DNA of 64,000 bases from Nocardioides jishulii. GTDB taxonomy: Bacteria > Actinomycetota > Actinomycetes > Propionibacteriales > Nocardioidaceae. How positions within the stretch are numbered: position 1 is the stretch's first letter; every line of letters begins with the position of its first letter. The DNA is taken from the NCBI RefSeq assembly GCF_006007965.1, contig NZ_CP040748.1, forward strand, positions 2,046,001 through 2,110,000. Reading direction: 5' to 3'. The notes under the pieces are model-generated. The model saw only the letters and a program-made list of their open reading frames with translations. It was not told where the DNA came from and searched no databases. Of this stretch, positions 17,407 through 26,663 are shown one piece after another. Position numbers and translations under genes: made by a program.

Positions 17407-20006
17407 CGCTCCCCCTCGAGCGTCGCGATCACTGAGTCGATCTCGTCGGGCTTGACCAGGACGTCGCGTGCCTTCGATCCCTCGCTGGGACCGACCACGC
17501 CACGACTCTCCAGGATGTCCATGAGGCGCCCGGCCTTGGCGAAGCCGACGCGCAGCTTGCGCTGGAGCATCGACGTCGAGCCGAACTGGGTGGAGACGAC
17601 GAGCTCGACGGCCTGGACCACGAGGTCGAGGTCGTCACCGATGTCGTCGTCGAGCTCGCGCTTGGAGGCCGCGGGTGCGGTGACCTCCTCGACGTAGGTC
17701 GGCTCGAGCTGGTTCTTGCACGCCGCGACGACCTCCTGGATCTCCGCCTCGGTCACCCAGGCGCCCTGCACGCGGATCGGCTTGGAGGCACCCATCGGCA
17801 GGAAGAGGCCGTCACCCTGGCCGACGAGCTTCTCGGCGCCAGGCTGGTCGAGGATGACGCGGCTGTCGCCGAGGCTGGAGGTGGCGAAGGCGAGACGCGA
17901 CGGCACGTTGGCCTTGATCAGGCCGGTCACGACGTCCACCGAGGGGCGCTGGGTGGCCAGCACCAGGTGGATGCCCGCCGCACGCGCCAGCTGGGTGATG
18001 CGCACGATCGCGTCCTCGACGTCGCGCGGCGCGACCATCATCAGGTCGGCGAGCTCGTCGACGATCACCAGCAGGTAGGGGTAGGGGGTGAGCACGCGCT
18101 CGCTGCCCGGCGGGACCTCCACCTTGCCTGCGCGGACGGCCTTGTTGAAGTCGTCCAGGTGGCGGAAGCCGAAGTTGGCCAGGTCGTCGTAGCGCATGTC
18201 CATCTCGCGCACGACCCACTGCAGTGCCTCGGCAGCCTTCTTGGGGTTCGTGATGATCGGCGTGATGAGGTGCGGGATGCCCTCGTAGGAGTTGAGCTCC
18301 ACGCGCTTCGGGTCGACCATGATCATCCGGACCTCGTCCGGCGTCGCCCGCATCATGATCGAGGTGATCATCGAGTTGATGAAGGACGACTTTCCGGAGC
18401 CGGTGGCACCGGCGACCAGCAGGTGGGGCATCTTGGCCAGGTTGGCCACCACGAAGCCACCCTCGACGTCCTTGCCGAGGCCGGCCACCATCGGGTGGTG
18501 GTTGTTGCGGGCCACGTCGGAGCGCAGCACGTCGCCCAACGAGACGATCTCCTTGTCGGCGTTGGGGATCTCGACACCGACCGCGGACTTGCCGGGGATC
18601 GGGCTGAGGATCCGCACGTCGGCGGAGGCCACCGCGTACGCGATGTTGCGCTGGATGTTGGTGATCTTCTCGACCTTGACGCCCGGGCCGAGCTCGACCT
18701 CGTAGCGGGTCACGGTCGGACCACGGGTGTAGCCGGTGACGTGGGCGTCGATGCCGAACTCGTCGAGCACCTGCGTCAGACGGCCGACGACGTCGTCGGA
18801 GGCCTTCGTACGCGCCTTGTGCGGCGACCCCGGCTGGAGCACGTTGCTGCCCGGCAGGGTGTAGGTGATGTCGCCCGACAGGGCGAGCTGCTCGACGCGG
18901 GGCGGGAGCGGGGTGTGCGGCGGGGGCTCGACGACGGCGCCGGGGCTCGGTTCGTCGACGGCGGGCGGGGAGAAGATGCCGACTCCGGCGTCGGTCGACT
19001 CGGCGTCGTGCTCCAGGGCGACGTCGATCGGGTCGGGCCGGCGACGGCGCTTGGTGATCTCGCGGTCCTCGACGAGGGGGGTGTCGTACGCCGGGTCCCC
19101 GGCCTCGGGGTCGATCTCGTCGTCGAGGCGACGGCCGCGACGGCGCGGGCCCTCCTCGTCGTCCCCCTCGTCGTAGTGGCGCCCGAGCAGGCGGTCGCGC
19201 AGCTCGGCGAGCCGGACAGGGATCTGGTAGATCGGGGTGGCGGTGATGACCAGCACGCCGAAGACGGTGACCAGCACCAGGATCGGCACCACGACGAAGG
19301 GGGTGCGCAGCAGGTCGAGCAGCAGGCTGGAGACGACGAACCCGATCGCTCCGCCGGCCCCCTGCAGCTCGCTGGCGTCACCCAGGCTGGGCTGGGGGTT
19401 GCCGTTGGCGATGTGCACGAGCCCGAGGACGCCCAGCAGCACGGCCGTCCAACCGATGATCTGACGGCCCACGGGACCGTTGCGCTCGGGGTCGCGCAGC
19501 GTGCGCCACCCCAGGTAGGTGAAGGCGAGGGGCACCGCCCACGCGACCTTGCCGACGGTGCCGGCGGTCGCGGAGCGGACCAGGTCCATGGCGCCGCCCG
19601 GCGGCTGCCACCACACGGCTCCGGCGACCACGAGGGCCAGGCCGAGCATGAAGAGTCCGACGCCGTCACGCCGCAGCGCCGGATCGAGGTCACGGGCACC
19701 GTGGCCGACGCTGCGAGCCACCGCTCCCGCGCCGTGGGCCAGGCCCATCCAGGTGGCGACCAGCGCGCGCCCGAGGGCTGCGAAGGTCCGGCTCACCGGG
19801 CCGGGGCCGTTGCGGACCGCACGAGGAGCCGGTCGTCGCGCCGCCTGCGACGGGCGTGACGAACCACGTCCTGCCGCTTTGGGGGCAGGACGTGAGGCAC
19901 TCTTGCCGGCTCCGCTCGAGCCAGTACTCCGTGATCGGGTGTTCGAACCCTTGCTGGAAGAGCTCGAACTCCGCGACCGCGGCGGGGAAGACGTACGGGT
20001 CGCCAT
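17403..20006 (-). CDS. ftsK: DNA translocase FtsK/SpoIIIE
   Basis: The 867-residue protein has a Ser/Arg/Lys-rich N-terminus, four to five membrane segments (about 110-280), a charged linker, and the hexameric motor with Walker A GATGSGKS near residue 533 and Walker [14 protein letters not shown]. The C-terminal gamma winged helix that reads KOPS sequences is present. It pumps DNA at the septum and couples chromosome segregation to division. It is the first gene of the leftward ftsK-rodZ-like-rimO-pgsA-pncC-clgR operon and is divergent from the metalloprotease gene. Confidence 0.95.
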   Translation of the reverse strand: MATRTSSPPRSRSSSSSSKGSNTRSRSTGSSGAGKSASRPAPKAAGRGSSRPSQAARRPAPRAVRNGPGPVSRTFAALGRALVATWMGLAHGAGAVARSVGHGARDLDPALRRDGVGLFMLGLALVVAGAVWWQPPGGAMDLVRSATAGTVGKVAWAVPLAFTYLGWRTLRDPERNGPVGRQIIGWTAVLLGVLGLVHIANGNPQPSLGDASELQGAGGAIGFVVSSLLLDLLRTPFVVVPILVLVTVFGVLVITATPIYQIPVRLAELRDRLLGRHYDEGDDEEGPRRRGRRLDDEIDPEAGDPAYDTPLVEDREITKRRRRPDPIDVALEHDAESTDAGVGIFSPPAVDEPSPGAVVEPPPHTPLPPRVEQLALSGDITYTLPGSNVLQPGSPHKARTKASDDVVGRLTQVLDEFGIDAHVTGYTRGPTVTRYEVELGPGVKVEKITNIQRNIAYAVASADVRILSPIPGKSAVGVEIPNADKEIVSLGDVLRSDVARNNHHPMVAGLGKDVEGGFVVANLAKMPHLLVAGATGSGKSSFINSMITSIMMRATPDEVRMIMVDPKRVELNSYEGIPHLITPIITNPKKAAEALQWVVREMDMRYDDLANFGFRHLDDFNKAVRAGKVEVPPGSERVLTPYPYLLVIVDELADLMMVAPRDVEDAIVRITQLARAAGIHLVLATQRPSVDVVTGLIKANVPSRLAFATSSLGDSRVILDQPGAEKLVGQGDGLFLPMGASKPIRVQGAWVTEAEIQEVVAACKNQLEPTYVEEVTAPAASKRELDDDIGDDLDLVVQAVELVVSTQFGSTSMLQRKLRVGFAKAGRLMDILESRGVVGPSEGSKARDVLVKPDEIDSVIATLEGER

Positions 20007-20115
20007 GCTGCGACCCTAGTTGATCCGTCTCACCAGTCACATGAACCACAGGTGCGTGTCGCCCGCGCTCACTCCCCACCGGGCACCGCACGGAGAAGGA
20101 TCTTCACGCTTGCCC

Positions 20116-20145
20116 TTTACGGCCCGGCAATTGTCTCCCTAGGGT
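20116..20145 (+). promoter_or_regulatory. Candidate promoter of the M4 metalloprotease gene
   Basis: TTTACG (20116-20121), an 18-bp spacer and TAGGGT (20140-20145) form a plausible -35/-10 pair. The predicted transcript would have a leader of about 50 nt with a GGAAGGA ribosome binding site before GTG 20205. Confidence 0.5.
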
Positions 20146-20204
20146 GACGGCAACCACACATTCTCGGGTGGCGACGGCACAGTTGGATTCGGAAGGAAGA
20201 CGAC

Positions 20205-23200
20205 GTGAAGCTCCTCTCCCAGGGGCTTGCGCTGGTGGTGATCGGAGCGGGCCTCTCAGCCGCTCCCCTGGCCGCTGCACAAGCCCGACCCAGTACACCC
20301 ACACCCCCGGGTGTGCAGTCGATGAAGTCACAGGCCGAGGGCACCACCACGGTCTCCGCCGAGCCGGCCACCGGCCGCGTCGGCTTCATTCGCGTCAAGG
20401 GCTCCGGCGACCTCCTGCCCGGCCGCTCCGCCAAGGGCGAGAGCGGTGCCGCTGCCAAGGCCACCGCGTACGTCACCCAGCACGCCGCCGCGTTCGGCGC
20501 CCGGGCCGGTGAGCTCACCCAGGCCGGCGTCCAGTCGTCGAAGACCGGGTGGACCGTGGACTTCGAGCAGTCCTACAAGGGCGTGCCGGTCTTCGGCGCC
20601 ATGCTCCGGGCCCACGTCGACTCCCAGGGTGACCTCGTCTCCGTCAACGGCTACGCAGCTCCCGGGCTCGACCTCTCGGTCAACCCCCGGCTCAGCGCGG
20701 AGGCCGCGGCCGAGCGTGCGGTCGCGACCGTGCGCGAGGAGCCGCCGGGCGAGAACGGCGCGGCCGACACCACGGGCATCAAGGCCGTCGCCACCGACCT
20801 CGTCGTCTACCGCATCGGCGCCACCCGTGGCGTCGAGGGCAAGGCTACCTTGGCCTACACGGTGGAGGTCAGCAACGAGCGCAACGTGCGCGACGTCGTC
20901 TTCGTCGACGCCACCCACGGCAAGCTGCTCAACCGCTACTCCATGGTCCACGAGGCCCTCGACCGTCGCCTGTACGAGGCCGACGCGCAGCGCAACCTCA
21001 CCCTCGTGTGGCAGGAGGGCGACCCCCTGCTCCCCGACCCGGCAGCCACCGTCAACCCCGACCAGGACTCGATGGTGAAGAGCTCGGGCGAGGCCTACTG
21101 GCTCTTCCGCAACGCGTTCGGCCGCGACTCCTACGACGGGGAGGGCGAGCCGATGAACATCGTCAACAACGACCCCGCGATCCAGTGCCCCAACGCCAAC
21201 TGGAACGGCGTCACCACCAACTACTGCAACGGCGTCTCCTCCGACGACGTGGTCGCACACGAGTGGGGGCACGCCTACACCGAGTACACGTCCGGCCTGA
21301 TCTACCAGTGGCAGTCGGGTGCGCTCAACGAGTCCTACTCCGACATCTGGGGCGAGACCCTCGACCTGGTCAACGGCCGCCTGGACGAGGACGAGGGTGA
21401 CATCACCACGCCGCGCACGGTCGACCAGTGCTCCACCTCCACGCGTGGCGACATCACCATGACCATCGATGCCCCCGCATCGATCGCCGGTCCCTGCGCC
21501 GACGCCGCCCCGGCAGCATTCGGTCCCGTCTTCAGCCCGGGCGGAGTGACCGCGACCGTCGTCGTGGCCGTCGACCCCGACGAGGGCGCCGACTACACGA
21601 CCACCGACGCATGCTCCCCGTTCACCAACGCGGGTGCCGTGAGCGGCAACTTCGCCTACGCCGACCGCGGCGGCTGCACCTTCGCCACCAAGGCCGCCAA
21701 CGCCGAGGCCGCCGGAGCCACCGGCATCGTCGTCGGCGACAACGCGGCCGGCCGGCTGCCGCTGCAGATGTCCGGTGACGCCGACATCTACGGAGCGATG
21801 GTGCGCCAGGAGGACGGCACCAAGATCAAGTCCGCCACCGAGCCGGTGACGGTCACGATCAAGGACGCCGGCACGACGCCCAAGGAGGAGAGCCTGCGCT
21901 GGCTCGTCGGCGAGGACTCCAGCGCCTTCGGCGGCGCGATCCGCGACATGTGGAACCCCACCTGCTACGGAGACCCGGGCAAGGTGACCGACGCCGAGTA
22001 CCACTGCGACACCTCCGACGCCGGTGGTGTGCACAGCAACTCGGGCGTGCCCAACCGCACCTTCACGCTGCTCACCGACGGTGGCACCTACAACGAGGTC
22101 GCCGTCTCCGGCATCGGCATCGACAAGGCCGCGGCCATCCACTGGCGGGCCCAGTCGGAGTACCTCACGCCGGTCTCCGACTTCGTCGACCACGCCGACG
22201 CCCTCGAGGCCTCGTGCGCCGACCTGGTCGGGACCACCGTCACCAAGTTGACGACGACGCCCGACGCCTCCCCGGTCGCAGCCGGGCAGGTCACGGCGGG
22301 CGACTGTGCGCAGGTCGCTGCCGCGACCGCAGCAACCGAGCTGCGTACGCCGCCGGAGCAGTGCAACTTCCAGCCGATGTTCGACCCGAACACCCCGTCA
22401 CTGTGCGGCGACGGGCTGAGCACGAAGACCATCTGGAGCGAGGACTTCGAGGACGGCCTGGCTGGCTGGGCGACCTCGCAGGAGGTCGTCTACGAAGATG
22501 GCTTCGGAGCACCGTGGGAGTCGGTCTCGGACGCGCCGGGCACGAACGCCACCAAGGTGGCCTACGGTCCGGCTCCCGACCGGGGCGACTGCCAGGCAGG
22601 TGAGAACGACTTCTCCAGCCGCGACTCGATCACGAGCACCACGATCGAGCTGCCCGGAGCGGGTCACCGATTCCCGAAGCTCTCGTTCGACCACTACGTG
22701 GCGACCGAGTCGGGATACGACGGCGGCAACGTCAAGATCAGCGTCAACGGTCGCGACTTCGCCCCCATCCCGCGTGAGGCCTACCTCTTCAACGCGCCCA
22801 CGACGCTGACCTCCGAGGCCACCAACACCAGCCCGTTGGCCGGGGAACCGGGCTTCACCGGCACCGACGGCGGCGAGCTGACCGGCACCTGGGGAACCTC
22901 CATCGTCGACCTGGCCGCGGCCGGGGCGAAGGCGGGCGACCTCATCAAGCTCCGCTTCGACATCGGGCGTGACGGCTGTGGCGGCCTCGACGGCTGGTAC
23001 GTCGACAACGTCGAGATCAGCAGCTGCCTGGTGGCGACCGACGTGGAGGCCACCCACTCCCCCTCGCCGGTCGTCGAGGGCAAGGCCTCGAAGATCACGG
23101 TCGAGGTCTCGCGCGACGGTACGTCCGGCACGGCCCCCACGGGCCGCGTCGAGCTCACCGACGAGGACGGAGAGGTGATCGGCAACAAGGCGCTGCGCGA

Positions 23201-23624
23201 CGGCAAGGTCACGTTCGACGTGCCGAAGAACCTGCCGGTGGGCAACCACACCTTCACCGCCTCCTACCTCGGGTCCGGGCAGTTCGCCCCGGGCACGGAC
23301 GAGGTGAGGGTGACGGTCAAGGCGAAGGCCAAGGCCGGGTCCACGACCCGGGCGACGGTGAAGCCGAAGTCGCAGCGGCCGCGTCAGGACTTCAAGGTGA
23401 CGGTGAACGTGAAGTCGTCCGCCGTGAAGAACGTCTCCGGCAAGGTCGTCCTCCGCGTCAAGGGCGCGAAGGTCGGCCAGGGGACGCTGCGCAACGGCAA
23501 GGTCGTCATCACCGTGCGCCGCAACTTCAAGCCCGGCACGTACACCCTGGTCGCTGCCTACCAAGGCTCGAAGGCGGTCAAGGCGAGCCGGGTCACCGTG
23601 AAGTTCACGGTGCGGAAGAGGTGA
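20205..23624 (+). CDS. Secreted M4 (thermolysin-family) metalloprotease with PA and Ig-like domains
   Basis: The 1139-residue protein starts with a Sec signal peptide (residues 1-26) and an FTP-type inhibitory propeptide. The catalytic zinc motif is HEWGH (352-356) with the third ligand Glu376 in NESYSD, the M4 spacing. A PA domain (around 460-560) is inserted between the two catalytic halves; the second half includes GGVHSNSGVPN and IDKAAAIHWR. An immune-inhibitor/MAM-like beta domain (about 745-945, WSEDFEDGLAGW) and two Big_3-type Ig repeats follow. It lacks a sortase motif or C-terminal anchor, so it is probably released as an exoprotease. It starts with GTG after a GGAAGGA site and ends at a strong terminator. 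Confidence 0.92.
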   Translation: MKLLSQGLALVVIGAGLSAAPLAAAQARPSTPTPPGVQSMKSQAEGTTTVSAEPATGRVGFIRVKGSGDLLPGRSAKGESGAAAKATAYVTQHAAAFGARAGELTQAGVQSSKTGWTVDFEQSYKGVPVFGAMLRAHVDSQGDLVSVNGYAAPGLDLSVNPRLSAEAAAERAVATVREEPPGENGAADTTGIKAVATDLVVYRIGATRGVEGKATLAYTVEVSNERNVRDVVFVDATHGKLLNRYSMVHEALDRRLYEADAQRNLTLVWQEGDPLLPDPAATVNPDQDSMVKSSGEAYWLFRNAFGRDSYDGEGEPMNIVNNDPAIQCPNANWNGVTTNYCNGVSSDDVVAHEWGHAYTEYTSGLIYQWQSGALNESYSDIWGETLDLVNGRLDEDEGDITTPRTVDQCSTSTRGDITMTIDAPASIAGPCADAAPAAFGPVFSPGGVTATVVVAVDPDEGADYTTTDACSPFTNAGAVSGNFAYADRGGCTFATKAANAEAAGATGIVVGDNAAGRLPLQMSGDADIYGAMVRQEDGTKIKSATEPVTVTIKDAGTTPKEESLRWLVGEDSSAFGGAIRDMWNPTCYGDPGKVTDAEYHCDTSDAGGVHSNSGVPNRTFTLLTDGGTYNEVAVSGIGIDKAAAIHWRAQSEYLTPVSDFVDHADALEASCADLVGTTVTKLTTTPDASPVAAGQVTAGDCAQVAAATAATELRTPPEQCNFQPMFDPNTPSLCGDGLSTKTIWSEDFEDGLAGWATSQEVVYEDGFGAPWESVSDAPGTNATKVAYGPAPDRGDCQAGENDFSSRDSITSTTIELPGAGHRFPKLSFDHYVATESGYDGGNVKISVNGRDFAPIPREAYLFNAPTTLTSEATNTSPLAGEPGFTGTDGGELTGTWGTSIVDLAAAGAKAGDLIKLRFDIGRDGCGGLDGWYVDNVEISSCLVATDVEATHSPSPVVEGKASKITVEVSRDGTSGTAPTGRVELTDEDGEVIGNKALRDGKVTFDVPKNLPVGNHTFTASYLGSGQFAPGTDEVRVTVKAKAKAGSTTRATVKPKSQRPRQDFKVTVNVKSSAVKNVSGKVVLRVKGAKVGQGTLRNGKVVITVRRNFKPGTYTLVAAYQGSKAVKASRVTVKFTVRKR

Positions 23625-23691
23625 TCGCCTGACCCGCTCCTGAGCCGGTCCGGGAGACCACCGGCCAAGGACAGCCCCCAAGGAAAACAGC

Positions 23692-23725
23692 GGAACCCCG
23701 CCGACGTGCGCGTCGGCGGGGTTCC
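23692..23725. terminator. Bidirectional hairpin terminator
   Basis: A perfect 15-bp inverted repeat (23692-23706 and 23711-23725, loop tgcg) lies between the convergent metalloprotease and M56 genes. A short A-run precedes it (ggaaaac), which would act as a T-tract for leftward transcripts. Confidence 0.85.
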
Positions 23726-23764
23726 CTGCGTCATGGCCACCTGCGTCGTGCACCTGCGTGGCTC

Positions 23765-24634
23765 CTACAGCTCGTTGAGCCAGGGCGCCACGACCAGCGC
23801 GGTCGGGGCCACCAGCAGGGCCCAGGAGACGGCCAGCAGGCAGAACACCTGCAACGGTCGCGGCTTGAGGTCGCCCAGCACCCGGACCCGCTCGACGAGG
23901 TCCACGGTGCCCACGCCCATGGCCCCCTCCGGCGCGCGTCCGCTGGCCATCGCCAGGAGCGCGTGGGCGAGGTCCTTCGGACTCCCCACCCTGAGGGCGG
24001 CGCGGTCAGCCAGAATCTCCACCAGGAGCCGGACCTCGCGCAGCGCAGCGCTCGAGGAGACCCAGGCCGGGAACGCCCGGTGCAGCACCGTGAACGCCTC
24101 GAGCACGAGGTCGTGGCGAGCCTTGAGGTGCGCCTTCTCGTGGGCGAAGACGGCGTCGAGCTGACGTTTCTCCAGCCGCTGCAACGCAGCGCCCGAGACG
24201 ACGACGCGGGGGTTGCCCACGCCCGGGACGCAGTACGCCACCGGAACGTCGTGGTCCAGCACGCGTACCCGCCCGTGGCTGCCCAGACGGTCCGCGACCA
24301 GGTCGAGCTGCTCGCGGTGGCGTCGACGGGTCGCCCGCAGGGACGTGCCCACGCGGTGGCCCGAGATCAGCAGGCGAATGACCACCGAGACGGTCAGCAG
24401 TCCGGCCAGCACGGCAGCGGTCGACCCCCAGGGCGCGTGGTCCTTGTTCCACGTGGAGTCGGTGATCAGCGACAACCCCGCTCCGACCGCGGAGAGCACG
24501 GCGGCGAGCGCGACGGCCTGCCACAGCACCATCGAGGCAAAGGGGGTGTGGTGCAGCCACTTCCAGCGCGCGAGAAGGGCAGGGACGGGACCAGCCAGGA
24601 GGACGGCGATCACTCCCAGGACAAAAGGAGTCAT
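23765..24634 (-). CDS. M56 family (BlaR1/MecR1-like) membrane metallopeptidase
   Basis: The 289-residue protein has three N-terminal membrane helices, a cytoplasmic-type peptidase domain with zinc motif HEKAH (165-169) and a further helix near the C-terminus. It is the sensor/protease of BlaR1-type systems, in which the protease inactivates the partner BlaI repressor. The C-terminal penicillin-binding sensor domain of BlaR1 is absent, so the signal is not a beta-lactam bound in that way. ATG 24634 lies 10 nt after the blaI stop, so the two form an operon. Confidence 0.88.
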   Translation of the reverse strand: MTPFVLGVIAVLLAGPVPALLARWKWLHHTPFASMVLWQAVALAAVLSAVGAGLSLITDSTWNKDHAPWGSTAAVLAGLLTVSVVIRLLISGHRVGTSLRATRRRHREQLDLVADRLGSHGRVRVLDHDVPVAYCVPGVGNPRVVVSGAALQRLEKRQLDAVFAHEKAHLKARHDLVLEAFTVLHRAFPAWVSSSAALREVRLLVEILADRAALRVGSPKDLAHALLAMASGRAPEGAMGVGTVDLVERVRVLGDLKPRPLQVFCLLAVSWALLVAPTALVVAPWLNEL

Positions 24635-24644
24635 CGACCGGCGT

Positions 24645-25076
24645 TCAGTCGGCGTCCAGGGCGGCGAGCGCCCGACGCAGCGCGGCCAGGTCCTCGGCGG
24701 AGGCCTCCTCCACGAAGGCGACCAGCGCCGGCTCGCGGTCGCCGGAGCCGAGGTCGGAGAGAGTGCCACGCATCAGGTCGGCGGTCATCGCCGCCCGCGT
24801 GGTGCGCGCCGCGTACCGGTAGGCACGACCGTCCTTGTGCTGGATGGTCATCCCCTTGCGGGCGAGGCGGTCCATCACGGTCATCACGGTCGTGTAGGCG
24901 ACGTCGCGCCCCTGCGACAGAGTGGCGTGGACCTGACGAACGGTCACCTCGTGGCCCTCCTCGAGGTCCCACAACACGTCCATCACCGCACGTTCGAGGT
25001 CGCCCAGCGATGCCTTGCCAGTGCTGCGCGAAGTGAGTCGTCGGCCTTCGGATGGGGCTTCTCTCTTCGTGGTCAC
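24645..25076 (-). CDS. BlaI/MecI/CopY family transcriptional repressor
   Basis: The protein is about 143 residues from the GTG at 25076 (a TTG at 25100 would add eight). It has the BlaI winged helix: LGDLERAVMDVLWDLEEGHEVTVRQV ... YTTVMTVMDRLARKG, followed by a dimerisation helix. BlaI proteins repress promoters until cleaved by the M56 partner, encoded next. Two 17-bp palindromes of the BlaI type lie just upstream, between this gene and cydA, so autoregulation and control of cydABDC are both likely. The GTG start is preferred because the extension shows no family similarity, but it is not certain. Confidence 0.9.
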   Translation of the reverse strand: MTTKREAPSEGRRLTSRSTGKASLGDLERAVMDVLWDLEEGHEVTVRQVHATLSQGRDVAYTTVMTVMDRLARKGMTIQHKDGRAYRYAARTTRAAMTADLMRGTLSDLGSGDREPALVAFVEEASAEDLAALRRALAALDAD

Positions 25077-25104
25077 CCCCCAAGTGTACCTACGTGTCAA
25101 CCCG

Positions 25105-25121
25105 TACTACGCTCGGTAGTA
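25105..25121. promoter_or_regulatory. BlaI-type operator 1 (TACTAC-N5-GTAGTA)
   Basis: Perfect palindrome tactac-gctcg-gtagta in the blaI-cydA spacer. It has the TACTAC/GTAGTA half-sites typical of BlaI/MecI-family operators and repeats at 25127-25143 with the same spacing. Confidence 0.85.
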
Positions 25122-25126
25122 ATTCG

Positions 25127-25143
25127 TACTACTACTCGTAGTA
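25127..25143. promoter_or_regulatory. BlaI-type operator 2 (TACTAC-N5-GTAGTA)
   Basis: Perfect palindrome tactac-tactc-gtagta. Its centre is 22 bp from that of operator 1, about two helical turns, so two repressor dimers could sit on the same face. It is 61 bp upstream of the cydA start. Confidence 0.85.
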
Positions 25144-25204
25144 GACGGGTGGACGGACCGAGGTTCCGGCCGGCCACCCGACCCACACTCACGCTGGAGG
25201 AACC

Positions 25205-26650
25205 GTGGAAGTCCTGGACATCGCCAGATGGCAGTTCGGCATCATCACCGTCTACCACTTCCTGTTCGTGCCGCTCACCATCGGCCTGACCATGCTCATC
25301 GCGGTCATGGAGACGATCTGGGTGCGCACGCGCAAGGAGGAGTACCTGCGCCTGGTCAAGTTCTTCGGGAAGCTCTTCCTGATCAACTTCGCCCTCGGTC
25401 TCGTGACCGGCATCGTGCAGGAGTTCCAGTTCGGCATGAACTGGTCGGACTACTCCCGCTTCGTCGGTGACGTCTTCGGCGCTCCCCTGGCGGTGGAGGG
25501 ACTGCTCGCCTTCTTCCTCGAGTCGACCTTCCTCGGCCTGTGGATCTTCGGCTGGGACAAGCTCCCCCGCGCCCTGCACGCCGCCTGCATGTGGCTCGTC
25601 CACCTCGGCACGCTCGCGTCGGCCTGGTTCATCCTCGCCGCCAACAGCTGGATGCAGCACCCGGTCGGTCACACGTACAACCCCGAGACGGGTCGCGCCG
25701 AGCTGGTCGACTTCGCCGCGGTGATGTTCAACAAGGTCCAGCTGGTCACGTTCCCGCACGTCGTGCTCGCGGCGTACATGACCGCCGGTGCCTTCATGGT
25801 CGGCGTGGCCGCCTACCTCTACGTCTCGAAGCGCCACGAGCACGACAAGTCGCTCTACCACAAGGCGATCCGCATCGGCGCCGTCGCCGCCCTCGTCGGC
25901 GGCATGGGCGTCGCGGTCTCGGGTGACATCCAGGGCAAGATCATGACCGACGTCCAGCCCATGAAGATGGCAGCCGCGGAGGGTCTGTACGAGACCACGA
26001 CGACCGCACCCTTCTCGGTGCTCACGGTGGGCAGCCTGGACGGCTCCGAGGCACTCGGCCTGATCGAGATCCACGGGCTCACCTCGTTCCTCGCCACCGG
26101 CTCCTTCAACGGCACGGTGGAGGGCATCAACCCCCTGCGCGAGCGCTACATCGAGGAGTACGGCCAGGACCCGGGCGCCGCCTACTACAGCTCGACCGGC
26201 TACGTCCCGGTCATCCCGATCACCTACTGGTCGTTCCGCTTCATGATGGGTCTGGGCATCTGGGTCGCCATGGGTGCGGCCATCCTGCTCTGGGCCACGC
26301 GCAAGGGTCGTACGCCGGTGGGTCGCCGCTGGCCCGCGATCCTCGGCCTCTCGTTGCCCATCACGGCCGTCGCGGCCAACTCGTTCGGCTGGATCTTCAC
26401 CGAGATGGGCCGCCAGCCCTGGGCCGTCTACGGGCTGATGACCACCGAGAACGCCGTCTCGCCGGGCGTGAGCGTCTTCGAGGCCGCCACCTCGCTGATC
26501 GTGCTCACCCTGCTCTACGCGGTGCTCGCGGTCGTGGAGGTCGCGCTCCTCGTGAAGTACGTCAAGATCGGCGCGGAGCCCTTCGCCGAACCACCGGACG
26601 TCCCCCTGGGCGGCAACGACGACGACCGCCCCATGGCGTTCGCGTACTGA
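25205..26650 (+). CDS. cydA: Cytochrome bd ubiquinol oxidase subunit I (CydA)
   Basis: The 481-residue membrane protein begins with GTG at 25205 behind a GGAGG site. It holds the conserved N-terminal helix with heme ligand His18 (WQFGIITVYHFLFVPLTIG), the quinol-binding loop region (Q-loop of the short type) and GWIFTEMGRQPW. CydA binds hemes b558, b595 and d and oxidises quinol while reducing O2 at high affinity. It is followed by cydB after 13 nt. The BlaI-type operators upstream suggest induction when BlaI is removed. Confidence 0.96.
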   Translation: MEVLDIARWQFGIITVYHFLFVPLTIGLTMLIAVMETIWVRTRKEEYLRLVKFFGKLFLINFALGLVTGIVQEFQFGMNWSDYSRFVGDVFGAPLAVEGLLAFFLESTFLGLWIFGWDKLPRALHAACMWLVHLGTLASAWFILAANSWMQHPVGHTYNPETGRAELVDFAAVMFNKVQLVTFPHVVLAAYMTAGAFMVGVAAYLYVSKRHEHDKSLYHKAIRIGAVAALVGGMGVAVSGDIQGKIMTDVQPMKMAAAEGLYETTTTAPFSVLTVGSLDGSEALGLIEIHGLTSFLATGSFNGTVEGINPLRERYIEEYGQDPGAAYYSSTGYVPVIPITYWSFRFMMGLGIWVAMGAAILLWATRKGRTPVGRRWPAILGLSLPITAVAANSFGWIFTEMGRQPWAVYGLMTTENAVSPGVSVFEAATSLIVLTLLYAVLAVVEVALLVKYVKIGAEPFAEPPDVPLGGNDDDRPMAFAY

Positions 26651-26663
26651 GAGGAGAAGAACC

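Noticed and set aside
20328..22193. 621-codon minus-strand frame through the M4 protease
   Set aside because: Antisense to a gene with signal peptide, HEXXH and coherent domains.
25086..25100. TTGACA ... TACACT as a blaI promoter
   Set aside because: On the minus strand the two hexamers are only 6 bp apart, too close for -35/-10. The TTGACA begins with the possible TTG start of blaI.
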